A stretch of DNA of 64,000 nucleotides from JAPHTQ01 sp050299175 (lineage in GTDB: Bacteria; Pseudomonadota; Gammaproteobacteria; Thiohalomonadales; Thiohalomonadaceae), in NCBI GenBank assembly GCA_050299175.1, contig JBNKVM010000049.1, positions 81,737 to 145,736 of the forward strand, read 5' to 3'. The position numbers were made by a program, and so were the translations under genes. Position 1 is the first letter of the stretch. Every line of letters begins with the position of its first letter. Below the pieces are notes generated by a model, which was given only the letters and a program-made list of their open reading frames with translations, had not been told where the DNA came from and ran no database searches. Of the stretch, positions 25,335 through 34,705 are shown one piece after another.

Positions 25335-26912
25335 ATGTCCACAGATATCCATGCTCAACGCATCCTGATCCTCGATTTCGGCTCCCAGTACACCCAGCTT
25401 ATCGCCCGCCGGGTGCGCGAGGCGGGGGTTTACTGCGAACTCCACCCCTATGACATGGCGGAGGCCGATATCCGTGCCTTCAATCCCAACGGCATTGTCC
25501 TCTCTGGCGGTCCGGAGAGCACTACGGTGGCGGAAGCGCCGACGGCGCCAGAAGTGGTTTTCTCCCTCGGTGTGCCGGTATTCGGTATCTGCTATGGCAT
25601 GCAGACCATGGCGGCGCAGTTGGGCGGCCGGGTAGAGAACGCCGATCACCATGAATACGGCTATGCCAGGGTCCGTGCCCGCGGTCATACCGATCTACTC
25701 AGGGATATCGAAGACCATGTCAGTGACGAGGGTTACGGTCTGCTCGATGTCTGGATGAGCCATGGCGATCGGGTCATCGACATACCCGAAGGCTTCAAAC
25801 TGATGGCCTCTACCGACTCGGCCCCAGTGGCCGGAATGGCCGATGAGCAGCGCCGATTCTACGGCGTGCAGTTCCATCCTGAGGTGACCCATACTGCCCA
25901 GGGGCAGCGCATTATCGAGCGTTTCGTTCACGATATCTGCGGCTGCGAGGCACTCTGGACTGCGGATAACATCATCGACGATGCTATTCGCAGCGTGCGT
26001 GAGCAGGTAGGTACGGGAGAGGTGATCCTGGGGCTCTCCGGTGGGGTCGACTCGTCGGTGGTTGCTGCGCTGCTACACAAGGCGATCGGCGATCAGCTCA
26101 CCTGTGTCTTCGTCGACAACGGCCTGCTGCGGTACAAAGAGGGCGATCAGGTAATGGCCACCTTTGCCGAGCACATGGGCGTCAAGGTGATCCGTGTCGA
26201 TGCGGAGCAGCGTTTTCTCGATGCCCTGAAAGGTGTCAACGATCCTGAGCAGAAGCGCAAGATTATCGGCAATCTGTTTATCGACATCTTTGAAGAGGAG
26301 GCGGGCAAACTCTCCTCTGCCAAGTGGTTGGCCCAGGGTACCATCTATCCTGATGTCATCGAGTCGGCCGGAGCCAAGACCGGTAAGGCCCATCTGATCA
26401 AATCCCACCATAACGTCGGCGGGCTGCCCGAGCACATGAAGCTCGAGCTGGTGGAACCGCTGCGTGAACTGTTCAAGGATGAAGTGCGCAGGCTGGGGAT
26501 CGAACTGGGCCTGCCTGCCGACATGGTTTACCGTCATCCCTTCCCGGGACCTGGTCTCGGTGTGCGTATCCTTGGCGAGGTGAAGAAGGAGTATGCCGAT
26601 ATTCTGCGTCTGGCCGACCACATCTTCATCGAAGAGCTGCGCAAGCATGACCTCTATGACAAGACTTCTCAGGCCTTCGCCGTATTCCTGCCGGTGAAAT
26701 CGGTGGGCGTGACCGGCGATGGTCGCCGCTATGAATATGTAGTGGCGCTGCGAGCGGTGGAGACCATCGATTTCATGACCGCCCGTTGGGCGCACCTGCC
26801 ATACGAATTTCTTGATGATGTTTCGCGACGCATCGTCAACGAGATCAATGGTATCTCCCGCGTGGTCTACGACATTACCGGCAAGCCACCCGGCACCATT
26901 GAGTGGGAATAA
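25335..26912 (+). CDS. guaA: GMP synthase (glutamine-hydrolysing)
   Basis: 525 residues from the ATG at 25335, same length as E. coli GuaA. Amidates XMP to GMP. The class I glutaminase domain has ILILDFGSQYTQLIARRVRE and the nucleophile in GICYGMQ; His and Glu are in FHPEVTH. The ATP-pyrophosphatase P-loop is LSGGVDSSV; the C-terminal dimer domain has FPGPGLGVRILGE. An upstream in-frame start at 25302 is rejected since it overlaps the -10 element and is not conserved. Confidence 0.98.
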   Translation: MSTDIHAQRILILDFGSQYTQLIARRVREAGVYCELHPYDMAEADIRAFNPNGIVLSGGPESTTVAEAPTAPEVVFSLGVPVFGICYGMQTMAAQLGGRVENADHHEYGYARVRARGHTDLLRDIEDHVSDEGYGLLDVWMSHGDRVIDIPEGFKLMASTDSAPVAGMADEQRRFYGVQFHPEVTHTAQGQRIIERFVHDICGCEALWTADNIIDDAIRSVREQVGTGEVILGLSGGVDSSVVAALLHKAIGDQLTCVFVDNGLLRYKEGDQVMATFAEHMGVKVIRVDAEQRFLDALKGVNDPEQKRKIIGNLFIDIFEEEAGKLSSAKWLAQGTIYPDVIESAGAKTGKAHLIKSHHNVGGLPEHMKLELVEPLRELFKDEVRRLGIELGLPADMVYRHPFPGPGLGVRILGEVKKEYADILRLADHIFIEELRKHDLYDKTSQAFAVFLPVKSVGVTGDGRRYEYVVALRAVETIDFMTARWAHLPYEFLDDVSRRIVNEINGISRVVYDITGKPPGTIEWE

Positions 26913-27332
26913 GCGAATAAAGCAGCTGCGGAATAACCTGAACGACGAACCGCACGAAGTCTAGGGGATTTCCGATCACACACTTCTTTGTGCAGGTTCA
27001 ATAATCGCGTCGGCAGCTGACTTCCTTTCATGTCTTCGACACCAGTGCTAGGTTGACGGCGCTGGCGTCAACTTTTCTGTTGAATTCGTCACACAATATG
27101 ACGTACCTCCCATACAGACATCAAATAGCGTGCACAGGGACGATTCGTTGTATTTATGCACATAAAGTTGCGTTTATAGATACATAGAATTAATAGTCGT
27201 AAATCAGTCTGCTTAGTGAACCAAGACACATTTAAGTTCGGGCAATACTCCTAGGATCGCCGCAATAAGTCATCTATGGCAGTTGGGCTATAGACGCTAA
27301 CCGCCATAGTTCGCGTTGTTACGGATGGTGAA
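26913..27332. other. Intergenic region between guaA and the multihaem cytochrome gene
   Basis: 420 nt with no credible ORF. It turns AT-rich after about 27070. It holds a possible terminator at 27052-27080 and must hold the cytochrome promoter, but I see no clear -35/-10 pair. The composition change marks the left border of the segment that separates guaA from tadA. Confidence 0.5.
27052..27080 (+). terminator. Possible terminator downstream of guaA
   Basis: GTTGACG (27052-27058) pairs with CGTCAAC (27066-27072), followed by TTTTCTGTT. The stem is short, and the distance from guaA (140 nt) is large. Confidence 0.4.
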
Positions 27333-30300
27333 ATGATGTCGATCCATAAGCATACATTCCAGGGAAGGTTACAGATCGCAATCGCGTGGCCACTGTTATT
27401 GTTGATCACTATGTTTTTAGCCGGATGCGGCGGCGGTAGTTCTTCGTCCGGCGGAGGCGGTTCATCGGGTACCGATACCGCGTCACTGGTGCTGGTTGCC
27501 GATGCCGGAGGCATCTGTGAGACCCTTCTGCAGGGAGAGCTCTACACAAGATCCACACCACCATTGGGCTGCAATAATGGCGCGGATCTCTATACCGCTT
27601 ACCTTGATGGCAGCAGATCGATCAACTCTGATGATAGCCAACTAAGTTATGCCTGGTCGTTCGTTTATAGACCTGCAGGCAGTACCGTTAAGTTAATTGG
27701 TGCAAATACCGTCAATCCGACATTTGTGCCGGATGTTGCCGGTGCGTATGCAGTGCAATTGGTGGTCAGCTCACGTGGCGTATCGAGTCTCCGTGATGTG
27801 GCCATGGTGGTAGCGCTAGATAACGCCACGCTTAGCCCGGATTACATGGCTAATCCCACTGCTCGTCGTTACACTTTTCATGGCGGGCTATCAAACAGCT
27901 GTTCGCTGTGTCATTCCGGAAAATATTCATCCGTTCCTGCCAAATCAGGCACACATATGGCGACAAGTAATTTATGCCAAACTTGTCATTCGCCTAGAGG
28001 ATTTATTGCAGCAAGTTTTGTTGATCACTCGGAGGTATTCGGTAATTGTAGCGATTGTCATAATGGTGCGATTGCCATCGGGAAGTCTCCGGCCCACATT
28101 GAGACCACTCAGGAATGCAGTGACTGCCATACTACCGACAGTTTTTTCGACCTTAATCCCGACGGCACTTACGATCATACTCACATCAGTTCACCGTGTT
28201 CAGCCTGTCACAACGGTGTCACCGCGCCCGGTACTGACTCTGTCCCCAATCCACCGGGACATCCAAGTGTTTCTGTGGAGTGCAATAATTGCCACACCAC
28301 TGAATCGTTTAATCCGCCCTTCATTAATCATTCTGCGGTTACGCCGGGTAGTTGTGGGCAAGCTGGCTGTCATGCAGGTGGGAAAGATTTAGCACCGAAT
28401 CCGCACCCGGATACGGGAGACATTACAGAGGCGTGTGATCTCTGCCATAACACCACCACTTTCAATTTGAATGGTCTGTTCGATCACGGTGTGTTGGCGC
28501 GACATCCCATCGCCTGTAACACCTGCCACGACGGAGTGAACGCCACAGGTAAACCTGGAAATCATATCGGCACTTCAGATACTTCTGATTGCAGCGATTG
28601 CCACCATACCTCATCGTTTGTCGGCGCCTTCGTTGACCACACCTCTACCGAAGTGACAAGTCAGCAATGCACAGATTGCCACAACGATATTATTGCGCCG
28701 GGCATACCCACGACCCCGTTATTCCCGCAACCGCTTGAAGATATTCACACTGCGGCGGCTGGCCAACCCTGTGACACTTGCCACACCGCTGGCGGAAGTT
28801 TCAGCCTGGCGACTGTGGATCACAGTGGCTTTGGAACGCAGGGACCGTCAAACCCCACCGATTGTAATTCCTGTCATGACGGTATCACTGCGACAGGCAA
28901 ATCAGTTAACCATCAAATTACAACGGCGCAATGTAGTGTCTGCCATGATCCGCAATTGGATACCTTTGCGGGTGGAACGTTTGATCATTCGACGGTGACT
29001 ACCGACGGTGCAACAGTCTCCAGTCCCACCTGCGTCTCCTGTCACGATGGAACGGTTGCACTTGGTCGGTCGGTGACGCACGTGCCACTGCCGATAGTGG
29101 GAGAGGATTGCGTGATTTGTCATGGCACGGGGGCCGGATATACCAGTTTTGCGGTGGCGATCTTTGATCATGCTGCTGCGGGAATCATCGATAATTGCGC
29201 CAGCTGTCATGATGGTCTGCCACATGATGGTGTGGTCGTGATCGCTGCGCCAAATAGTCACATTCCTACGACGAATGACTGCAGCGTATGTCACACCAAT
29301 ACCAACAACGGTCCTTTAATTAATGGTACAAGCTCAAGTGGTTTTACAACGGCCACTCGGTTTGTAAATACGGTTCATCCCGCCTATTCAACCGGGTGCA
29401 GTAGTTGCCACAATGGTTCATACGACAATGCAGTTTACGGTGCCACGTTCTATAACACCGCGCCGCTCTCGTCTACGCATAGCACGGCGAATTCCAGTGG
29501 CTGGGATTGCAATGCCTGCCATGCTACGACGGGAGGGTTTGCGGAGATCAATCCGGTTAACCATCTTGATCCTGTGATCGCCTCCCAACAATGCGTAAGT
29601 TGTCACGTCGCAGGTAATACTGTTCAGCCCATCGGCAAAAGCGGGGTGCATCCGCCGACTTCCGATACGTGTCAGGACTGCCACCAAACCGGCGGTAGTT
29701 TTATCGCAGGCTTCGACCACACGACAATGGATGCTGGTGGGATAAACGAGGGCTTGGCGTGTGCAAGCTGCCATGACGGCATGGTTGCTACAGGAAAAAA
29801 TACCAGCCATCTGCCGACAACACGCGATTGCAGTGTATGTCATGCAGGATATCCGCCGTCAGTATCGTCATTCGCGGGAGGCAGTTTCGATCACACTGGT
29901 CAGGAGATGATTGGTCAGCAATGTATGGACTGCCACGACAACAATATTGCTATTGGTAAATCATTCTCGCATATGGCAACTAATGCAGATTGCGGTGCCT
30001 GCCATACCACTGAGGGCACGTTTGCGACAAATGCCACTGGCGGTTTCGATCACACGGGTGTGACCACCGGCTGCGCCGCATCCGGTTGTCATGCTTCAGG
30101 TACTGCTGGTGTGGTCGATGTTACCGACGATCCGAACCCGCTGCCTCACATACCGATCCTTGGTTCGTCAGGTGAACTCAACTGTTACAGTTGCCACCGA
30201 AGTAATGTGGGCGGCACCTTCGCCAACGCGATGATGGATCACTCGGTAGTTGCGTCGGTAGCGTGTGAAAACTGTCATGACGGAAATCATGATGGGAGTA

Positions 30301-30647
30301 ATGCCGTTCATATTGTTACGACGAAATCTTCGAATCACTTCGTGACATCCGTAACCGCGTGCGCCTCGTGTCATACCAGCACCAGCTCCTGGGCGACGCT
30401 CGATTATAATCACGTAGCTAATGGCGGTTACCCTGGCGATCACAGCTCAAGGCGCATTTCGACATGCACGGATTGTCATGACGGTTCGCCTCCCAATGCG
30501 GATATCGCTGGGTTCCCGCATGCCACTTATGGATCAACCTGTGCTGCCTGTCATGCATCCGACGGGACGAGGGAGCACGGTAATCCTCTTCGCTCAAGGT
30601 ATTATGATTGTGGTAGCTGCCATAGAGTGAGCAGTAGTAGCTGGTAA
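27333..30647 (+). CDS. 33-haem c-type cytochrome, lipoprotein with PKD-like N-terminal domain
   Basis: 1104 residues. Signal peptide with lipobox FLAGC (Cys32), a Gly/Ser linker, and a PKD-like domain (about 50-165: LDGSRSINSDDSQLSYAW, VPDVAGAYAVQLVV). From residue 190 to 1097 there are 31 CxxCH motifs and two CX4CH motifs (CGQAGCH, CAASGCH): 33 candidate haem sites, about one per 27 residues. They alternate in a two-haem module: CxxCH-DG..A.GKS..H..T..CxxCH, then a Phe-rich stretch ending FDH before the next motif. The extra His in GKS..H and FDH could be the second axial ligands. Likely surface or periplasmic electron conduit. No partner cytochrome or barrel is adjacent. The start could also be the next ATG (27336). 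Confidence 0.92.
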   Translation: MMSIHKHTFQGRLQIAIAWPLLLLITMFLAGCGGGSSSSGGGGSSGTDTASLVLVADAGGICETLLQGELYTRSTPPLGCNNGADLYTAYLDGSRSINSDDSQLSYAWSFVYRPAGSTVKLIGANTVNPTFVPDVAGAYAVQLVVSSRGVSSLRDVAMVVALDNATLSPDYMANPTARRYTFHGGLSNSCSLCHSGKYSSVPAKSGTHMATSNLCQTCHSPRGFIAASFVDHSEVFGNCSDCHNGAIAIGKSPAHIETTQECSDCHTTDSFFDLNPDGTYDHTHISSPCSACHNGVTAPGTDSVPNPPGHPSVSVECNNCHTTESFNPPFINHSAVTPGSCGQAGCHAGGKDLAPNPHPDTGDITEACDLCHNTTTFNLNGLFDHGVLARHPIACNTCHDGVNATGKPGNHIGTSDTSDCSDCHHTSSFVGAFVDHTSTEVTSQQCTDCHNDIIAPGIPTTPLFPQPLEDIHTAAAGQPCDTCHTAGGSFSLATVDHSGFGTQGPSNPTDCNSCHDGITATGKSVNHQITTAQCSVCHDPQLDTFAGGTFDHSTVTTDGATVSSPTCVSCHDGTVALGRSVTHVPLPIVGEDCVICHGTGAGYTSFAVAIFDHAAAGIIDNCASCHDGLPHDGVVVIAAPNSHIPTTNDCSVCHTNTNNGPLINGTSSSGFTTATRFVNTVHPAYSTGCSSCHNGSYDNAVYGATFYNTAPLSSTHSTANSSGWDCNACHATTGGFAEINPVNHLDPVIASQQCVSCHVAGNTVQPIGKSGVHPPTSDTCQDCHQTGGSFIAGFDHTTMDAGGINEGLACASCHDGMVATGKNTSHLPTTRDCSVCHAGYPPSVSSFAGGSFDHTGQEMIGQQCMDCHDNNIAIGKSFSHMATNADCGACHTTEGTFATNATGGFDHTGVTTGCAASGCHASGTAGVVDVTDDPNPLPHIPILGSSGELNCYSCHRSNVGGTFANAMMDHSVVASVACENCHDGNHDGSNAVHIVTTKSSNHFVTSVTACASCHTSTSSWATLDYNHVANGGYPGDHSSRRISTCTDCHDGSPPNADIAGFPHATYGSTCAACHASDGTREHGNPLRSRYYDCGSCHRVSSSSW

Positions 30648-30666
30648 TCTCCTAATTCCCAACATA

Positions 30667-30702
30667 ACCTCCGATGTTTCTTACAGAACACGGGGTTTTT
30701 TT
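30667..30702 (+). terminator. Imperfect terminator after the cytochrome gene
   Basis: CCTCCGATGTT can pair with AACACGGGG with two bulged bases, followed by seven T. Confidence 0.6.
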
Positions 30703-30799
30703 ACTGATGAGATACGGTATGTTTGAATCGCTGGTGCCCTGAGCAACTAATCTGGGGTTCGTTTACATTCGAGTGGGAATAGGAAAAAATGGCCACCGA

Positions 30800-31264
30800 A
30801 TGAACAACGAACTCGAATCCCCCGATACTCACTGGATGCGCCGTGCCCTGGAGCTGGCGCAGCGGGCTGCACTCGAAGGCGAGGTGCCGGTAGGTGCGGT
30901 GCTGGTTAAGGATGGCAAGCTGGTTGTCGAAGGCTGGAATCGACCTATCGCCGAGAACGATCCCAGCGGTCACGCCGAAATGCGAGTGTTGCGTGAGGCA
31001 GGCAAGGTGCTGGGGAATTATCGCCTGCCGGGTACCACACTCTACGTCTCGCTCGAACCCTGTCCCATGTGTGCCGGGGCACTGGTCCACGCACGGGTGG
31101 AGCGGGTGGTCTACGCGGCTGCCGATCCCCGCACCGGTGCTGCCGGTTCGGTCTTCAATCTATTGCAGAGTGAGGCGTTAAACCACCGCTGTGAGGTGGA
31201 GGGTGGTTTGATGGCCGAGGAGAGTAGCGCGCTGTTGCAGGATTTTTTCCGCCGCCGTCGCTAG
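30800..31264 (+). CDS. tadA: tRNA-specific adenosine deaminase
   Basis: 154 residues. Deaminates A34 to inosine in tRNA-Arg(ACG). The Zn site HAE (in SGHAEMRVLREA) and PCPMCAGAL are intact; the start MRRALELAQRAA is typical. ATG at 30800 is chosen over the upstream GTG (30773) because homology begins near here. A 4-codon reading frame (ATG GCC ACC GAA TGA, 30789-30803) with AGGAAA before it overlaps this ATG, so initiation may be coupled to it. Gene order guaA...tadA-mltF is conserved apart from the cytochrome between them. Confidence 0.95.
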   Translation: MNNELESPDTHWMRRALELAQRAALEGEVPVGAVLVKDGKLVVEGWNRPIAENDPSGHAEMRVLREAGKVLGNYRLPGTTLYVSLEPCPMCAGALVHARVERVVYAAADPRTGAAGSVFNLLQSEALNHRCEVEGGLMAEESSALLQDFFRRRR

Positions 31265-31267
31265 GGC

Positions 31268-32671
31268 TTACAGGGCCGGTGTTTTGATCTCCAGCGCCCG
31301 GTTTATCGGGGTATTCTGGTCTTCCTGCCCCAGGGCACGTACCAGCAGATCGAAATAACGGCGGATATTTTCCACATAACGCACCGCTTCGTGTCCACGG
31401 GCATAACCGTGGCGGGTCTTGCGGTACCACTTGCGCTTACGCAGTAGTGGCAGGTTTTCTTTCACATCTTTCCAGTTATCCGGATTGCCGCCTCGTTTCT
31501 CGGTGATGATGCGGGCATCTTCCAGGTGGCCGTAGCCGATGTTATAGGCGGCCAGAGCCAGCCAGGAACGGTCGGGCTCCTGAATCCGCAGTGGCAGCTT
31601 GGTCAGCATCTGGTTCAAATAGAGGGCGCCGCCGCGGATGCTCTGGACCGGGTCGGTGCGTTTCTCTACCCCCAGTTCCCTGGCCGTGTTTTTGGTCAGC
31701 ATCATCAGCCCACGTACGCCCGTGGGAGAGACGGCGTTTGGGTTCCAGTGGGACTCCTGATAGGCGGTTGCCGCCAGCAGCCGCCAGTCGAGTTGGAACT
31801 CCTCGGCAGCGTACTCGAACAGCTTGCGGTATTCGGGCAGCAGGGACTCGATGTGGCGCTGGTAGGTGATGGTGTCGACGTAGTCGAAGCTGTTGAGGTG
31901 GCCGTAGTAACGATCAATCAACTGGGCCAGGGCACCGCTCTCCTTCATCCGTGTAATGTAGTCGCTGGCCGCCAGATAGAGGCTGTCGTCCTTCATCCGC
32001 GGAAAGGCCCAGGCCAGGGGCTCGGGGTCGGTGATGTTGAAGGCGACCCGCAGCTCCGGGTAGTAGCGCTGATTGATAGCGATTTCATTGGAATCGGCGA
32101 TGGTGTAGTCGAGCTCTTTTTCCCACACCATGGTTAGCAGTTCCTCGCTCTCGGCGTCGGAGTTTACCTGCCAGGTAAGGTCGGGGTACTGGTACTTGAG
32201 CTTGCGTAGTTCTTCCTCATGACTGCTGCGCGAGGTGATCTCCAGCGTGCCGCTGATCTCTTTCAGGCTGGTCGGTCGATTACCGCCGATGCGGTAGACC
32301 AGTTGCTGAGTGATCTGCTGATAGGGCGGGGTAAAGCGGGCCCAGACCTGGCGCTTACGGGTGGCGGTTAGCCCTGCCGCTGCGAAATCTGCATCCAGAT
32401 CCAGCAACTGCTCCAGCACCTCACCGACATTGCTGGCAACCACCATTTTTAGTTCCACCCCAAGCTCGTCGGCAAAGCCCTTGGCCAGGTCGTACTCCAG
32501 TCCGGTGGGGCCGTAAGGGCCTTCGTAGTAGGTGGTGCCGGAGTTTCGGGTGAGAACGACCAGCTTGCCGTTGTTCTTGACCCGCTCAAGCTCGTTTTTG
32601 CCCGAACTGCAGGCGCCGAGCAGGAGAATGAAGAGCAGGGACAGGAGTATGTAATAGTGTCTTGGTCGCAT
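31268..32671 (-). CDS. mltF: Membrane-bound lytic murein transglycosylase F
   Basis: 467 residues. Lipobox LLGAC, then an SBP_bac_3-like regulatory domain (about 30-265: KLVVLTRNSGTTYYEG, GLEYDLAKGFADELG), then the SLT catalytic domain with the glutamate in AYQESHWNPNAVSPTG and RGLMMLTKNTA. It cleaves peptidoglycan glycan strands at the outer membrane. It converges on tadA with 3 nt between the stops. Confidence 0.95.
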   Translation of the reverse strand: MRPRHYYILLSLLFILLLGACSSGKNELERVKNNGKLVVLTRNSGTTYYEGPYGPTGLEYDLAKGFADELGVELKMVVASNVGEVLEQLLDLDADFAAAGLTATRKRQVWARFTPPYQQITQQLVYRIGGNRPTSLKEISGTLEITSRSSHEEELRKLKYQYPDLTWQVNSDAESEELLTMVWEKELDYTIADSNEIAINQRYYPELRVAFNITDPEPLAWAFPRMKDDSLYLAASDYITRMKESGALAQLIDRYYGHLNSFDYVDTITYQRHIESLLPEYRKLFEYAAEEFQLDWRLLAATAYQESHWNPNAVSPTGVRGLMMLTKNTARELGVEKRTDPVQSIRGGALYLNQMLTKLPLRIQEPDRSWLALAAYNIGYGHLEDARIITEKRGGNPDNWKDVKENLPLLRKRKWYRKTRHGYARGHEAVRYVENIRRYFDLLVRALGQEDQNTPINRALEIKTPAL

Positions 32672-32761
32672 GGGGCAGACAGTATAAAGGATTGGCGTTA
32701 TTGTTGTCGGCTTGCCTTAGCTGCCGCTTAACGATTTTCCCATCGTTAGATGATGTTTGCG

Positions 32762-33496
32762 TTACACCTTTAGCGTTGAGCAGCCTTCTGCGTCGCAACG
32801 CAGGGCGCCGCCGAGATCTGTCCATTCGGGCAGGACATAACGGGTGGCACTGGTGGCATCCAACTGGTGCTGATGGGTGGCCGGTCGATGGGTATGACCG
32901 TGGATTAACTGAGTGACGTCATACTGGCGCAGGGTCTGTTCCACGGTCTGCGGGTTGACGTCCATGATGGTCTCGGTTTTTTCCCCGGTCTCCCTGCGGC
33001 TGCGTTCGCGCAATTCCCGGGCAAAGGCGATGCGCTCTTCAGCCGATTTCCCGAGGAAGGCACCGATCCAGGCCGGATCGCGCAACTGCTGGCGCATGGT
33101 CTGGTAGGGCAGGTCGTCGGTGCAGAGCAAGTCACCGTGCATCAGCAGCGTCGGAGTGCCGTAGAGATCGATGCGCAAAGGGTCGTCGATGAGCTGGCAA
33201 CCGCTCATCCGCTCGAAGCTTTCTCCGAGGAGGAAGTCGCGATTGCCGTGCATCACGTAAACCGCTGTGCCGCTGTCGACAAGCTCAGCGAGAGCATTGA
33301 GGACGGGATGGTACTCAGGCAGCACCAGATCGTCACCTAGCCAGGCCTCGAACAGATCGCCAAGGATGTAGAGCGCGGTAGCGCTACGTGCTTCGCCCGC
33401 CAGAAAGTCGAGGAACAGGCGGATAGTCTGCGGACGTTCTGCGCTCAGGTGCAGGTCGGCAATGAACAGCGTTGACACTGGCTTACTCTTCTTCAA
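32762..33496 (-). CDS. lpxH: UDP-2,3-diacylglucosamine diphosphatase LpxH
   Basis: 244 residues. Lipid A pathway, makes lipid X. Calcineurin-like metal motifs are complete: FIADLHLS, LGDLFEAW, HGNRDFLLG, HGDLLCTDD and HGHTHRPA. Its start overlaps the ppiB stop by 14 nt, so the two are co-translated. Confidence 0.95.
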   Translation of the reverse strand: MKKSKPVSTLFIADLHLSAERPQTIRLFLDFLAGEARSATALYILGDLFEAWLGDDLVLPEYHPVLNALAELVDSGTAVYVMHGNRDFLLGESFERMSGCQLIDDPLRIDLYGTPTLLMHGDLLCTDDLPYQTMRQQLRDPAWIGAFLGKSAEERIAFARELRERSRRETGEKTETIMDVNPQTVEQTLRQYDVTQLIHGHTHRPATHQHQLDATSATRYVLPEWTDLGGALRCDAEGCSTLKV

Positions 33497-33983
33497 CGAC
33501 CTCGGCGCTTTCGATGATCACATCCTCAACCGGCACATCCTGATGGAAACCCGCATTGCCGGTTTCGACGGCCTTGATCCGCTCTACCACATCCATGCCG
33601 TCGACGACCTTGCCGAACACTGCATAGCCCCAGCCGTCCTGGGTCGGTGAGCGGTGGTCGAGGAAGGTGTTGTTGCTGACGTTGATGAAGAACTGTGCCG
33701 AGGCGGAATGCGGTTCCATGGTGCGGGCCATGGCGATGGTGCCTTTCTCGTTGGAGAGACCGTTGTCTGCCTCGTTCTTGATCGGGTCACGGGTCTGTTT
33801 CTCTTTCATTCCTGGCTCCATGCCGCCGCCCTGGATCATGAAGCCGTTGATCACGCGATGGAAAATGGTGCCGTCGTAAAAGCCGTCTTTCACGTAGGTG
33901 ACGAAGTTGTTGACCGTTTCCGGCGCCTTGTCGGCAAACAGCTCCAGGGTGATGGTGCCGAAGTTGGTGTTTAGTTTGATCAT
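33483..33983 (-). CDS. ppiB: Cytoplasmic cyclophilin-type peptidyl-prolyl isomerase B
   Basis: 166 residues, no signal peptide. Cyclophilin motifs: FHRVINGFMIQGGGM, MARTMEPHSASAQFFINV, FGKVVDGMDVVERI. Catalyses proline isomerisation. Close relative of the neighbouring lipoprotein cyclophilin, 15 nt upstream. Confidence 0.95.
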   Translation of the reverse strand: MIKLNTNFGTITLELFADKAPETVNNFVTYVKDGFYDGTIFHRVINGFMIQGGGMEPGMKEKQTRDPIKNEADNGLSNEKGTIAMARTMEPHSASAQFFINVSNNTFLDHRSPTQDGWGYAVFGKVVDGMDVVERIKAVETGNAGFHQDVPVEDVIIESAEVVEEE

Positions 33984-33998
33984 CGTAATATCCTCAAA

Positions 33999-34598
33999 TT
34001 AGTTCTTTGCGTTCGCATCGAGACGCGAAACCTTCTGAATGATGATGGGGGTAGCAGGTACATCGCGGTAGACTTCTACTCGGGTGGTGGGCACGCTTTT
34101 GATCGCCTTGACCACTTCCATGCCTTTGACTACCCGACCGAACACCGCATAACCCCAGCCACGGGGCGTTTTTTCGCGGAAATCGAGGCTGCTGTTCATG
34201 GCAACATTGATGTAGAACTGGGAAGTGGCGGAGTGAGGCTCCATAGTGCGCGCCATGGCACTGGTGCCGATGGTGTTGCGCAGGCGGTTGTCCGCCTCAT
34301 TCATGATTGGGGCACGGGTCTGTTTCTGCTCCATGTCGGGAGTGAAACCGCCGCCCTGGATCATGAATCCGTCGATCACTCGGTGGAAAATAGTGCCGTT
34401 GTAGAAACCGTCGTCGACGTATTGCAGGAAATTGGCGACGCTCTTCGGTGCTTTGTTCGGGTAGAGTTCGATCACGATATCGCCCATGCTGGTCTGCATC
34501 AGCACGCGTGGGCTGGCGCTGGACGTCGGCGCATCGGATACTTCACTATTGCAGGCTGCGACAAACAACATGAGGAGCAGGGGCAACAGTTTCTTCAT
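33999..34598 (-). CDS. Lipoprotein cyclophilin (PpiA-like), periplasmic
   Basis: 199 residues from the chosen start. Signal peptide with lipobox FVAAC, then a full cyclophilin domain (FHRVIDGFMIQGGGF, MARTMEPHSATSQFYINV, FGRVVKGMEVVKAI). GGAG 7 nt before ATG at 34598 fixes the start; a 38-residue longer reading is not lipoprotein-like. Its strong similarity to ppiB points to a tandem duplication, with one copy sent to the envelope. PpiA of E. coli is soluble, so membrane anchoring is a difference. Confidence 0.9.
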   Translation of the reverse strand: MKKLLPLLLMLFVAACNSEVSDAPTSSASPRVLMQTSMGDIVIELYPNKAPKSVANFLQYVDDGFYNGTIFHRVIDGFMIQGGGFTPDMEQKQTRAPIMNEADNRLRNTIGTSAMARTMEPHSATSQFYINVAMNSSLDFREKTPRGWGYAVFGRVVKGMEVVKAIKSVPTTRVEVYRDVPATPIIIQKVSRLDANAKN

Positions 34599-34705
34599 TC
34601 GATATCTCCGCTTTATGCTAAAAGGTGGAATGATATCGGTTCCGAGGCCGGGGAGAAAGGCGGGAGTGGATGTTGTCTCGGGCAAAATAGCGACTGGTAA
34701 TAACG

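Noticed and set aside
27880..30630. CRISPR-like regular repeats
   Set aside because: The periodicity comes from repeated haem-binding codons within one long reading frame; repeats are not identical and spacers are not unique.
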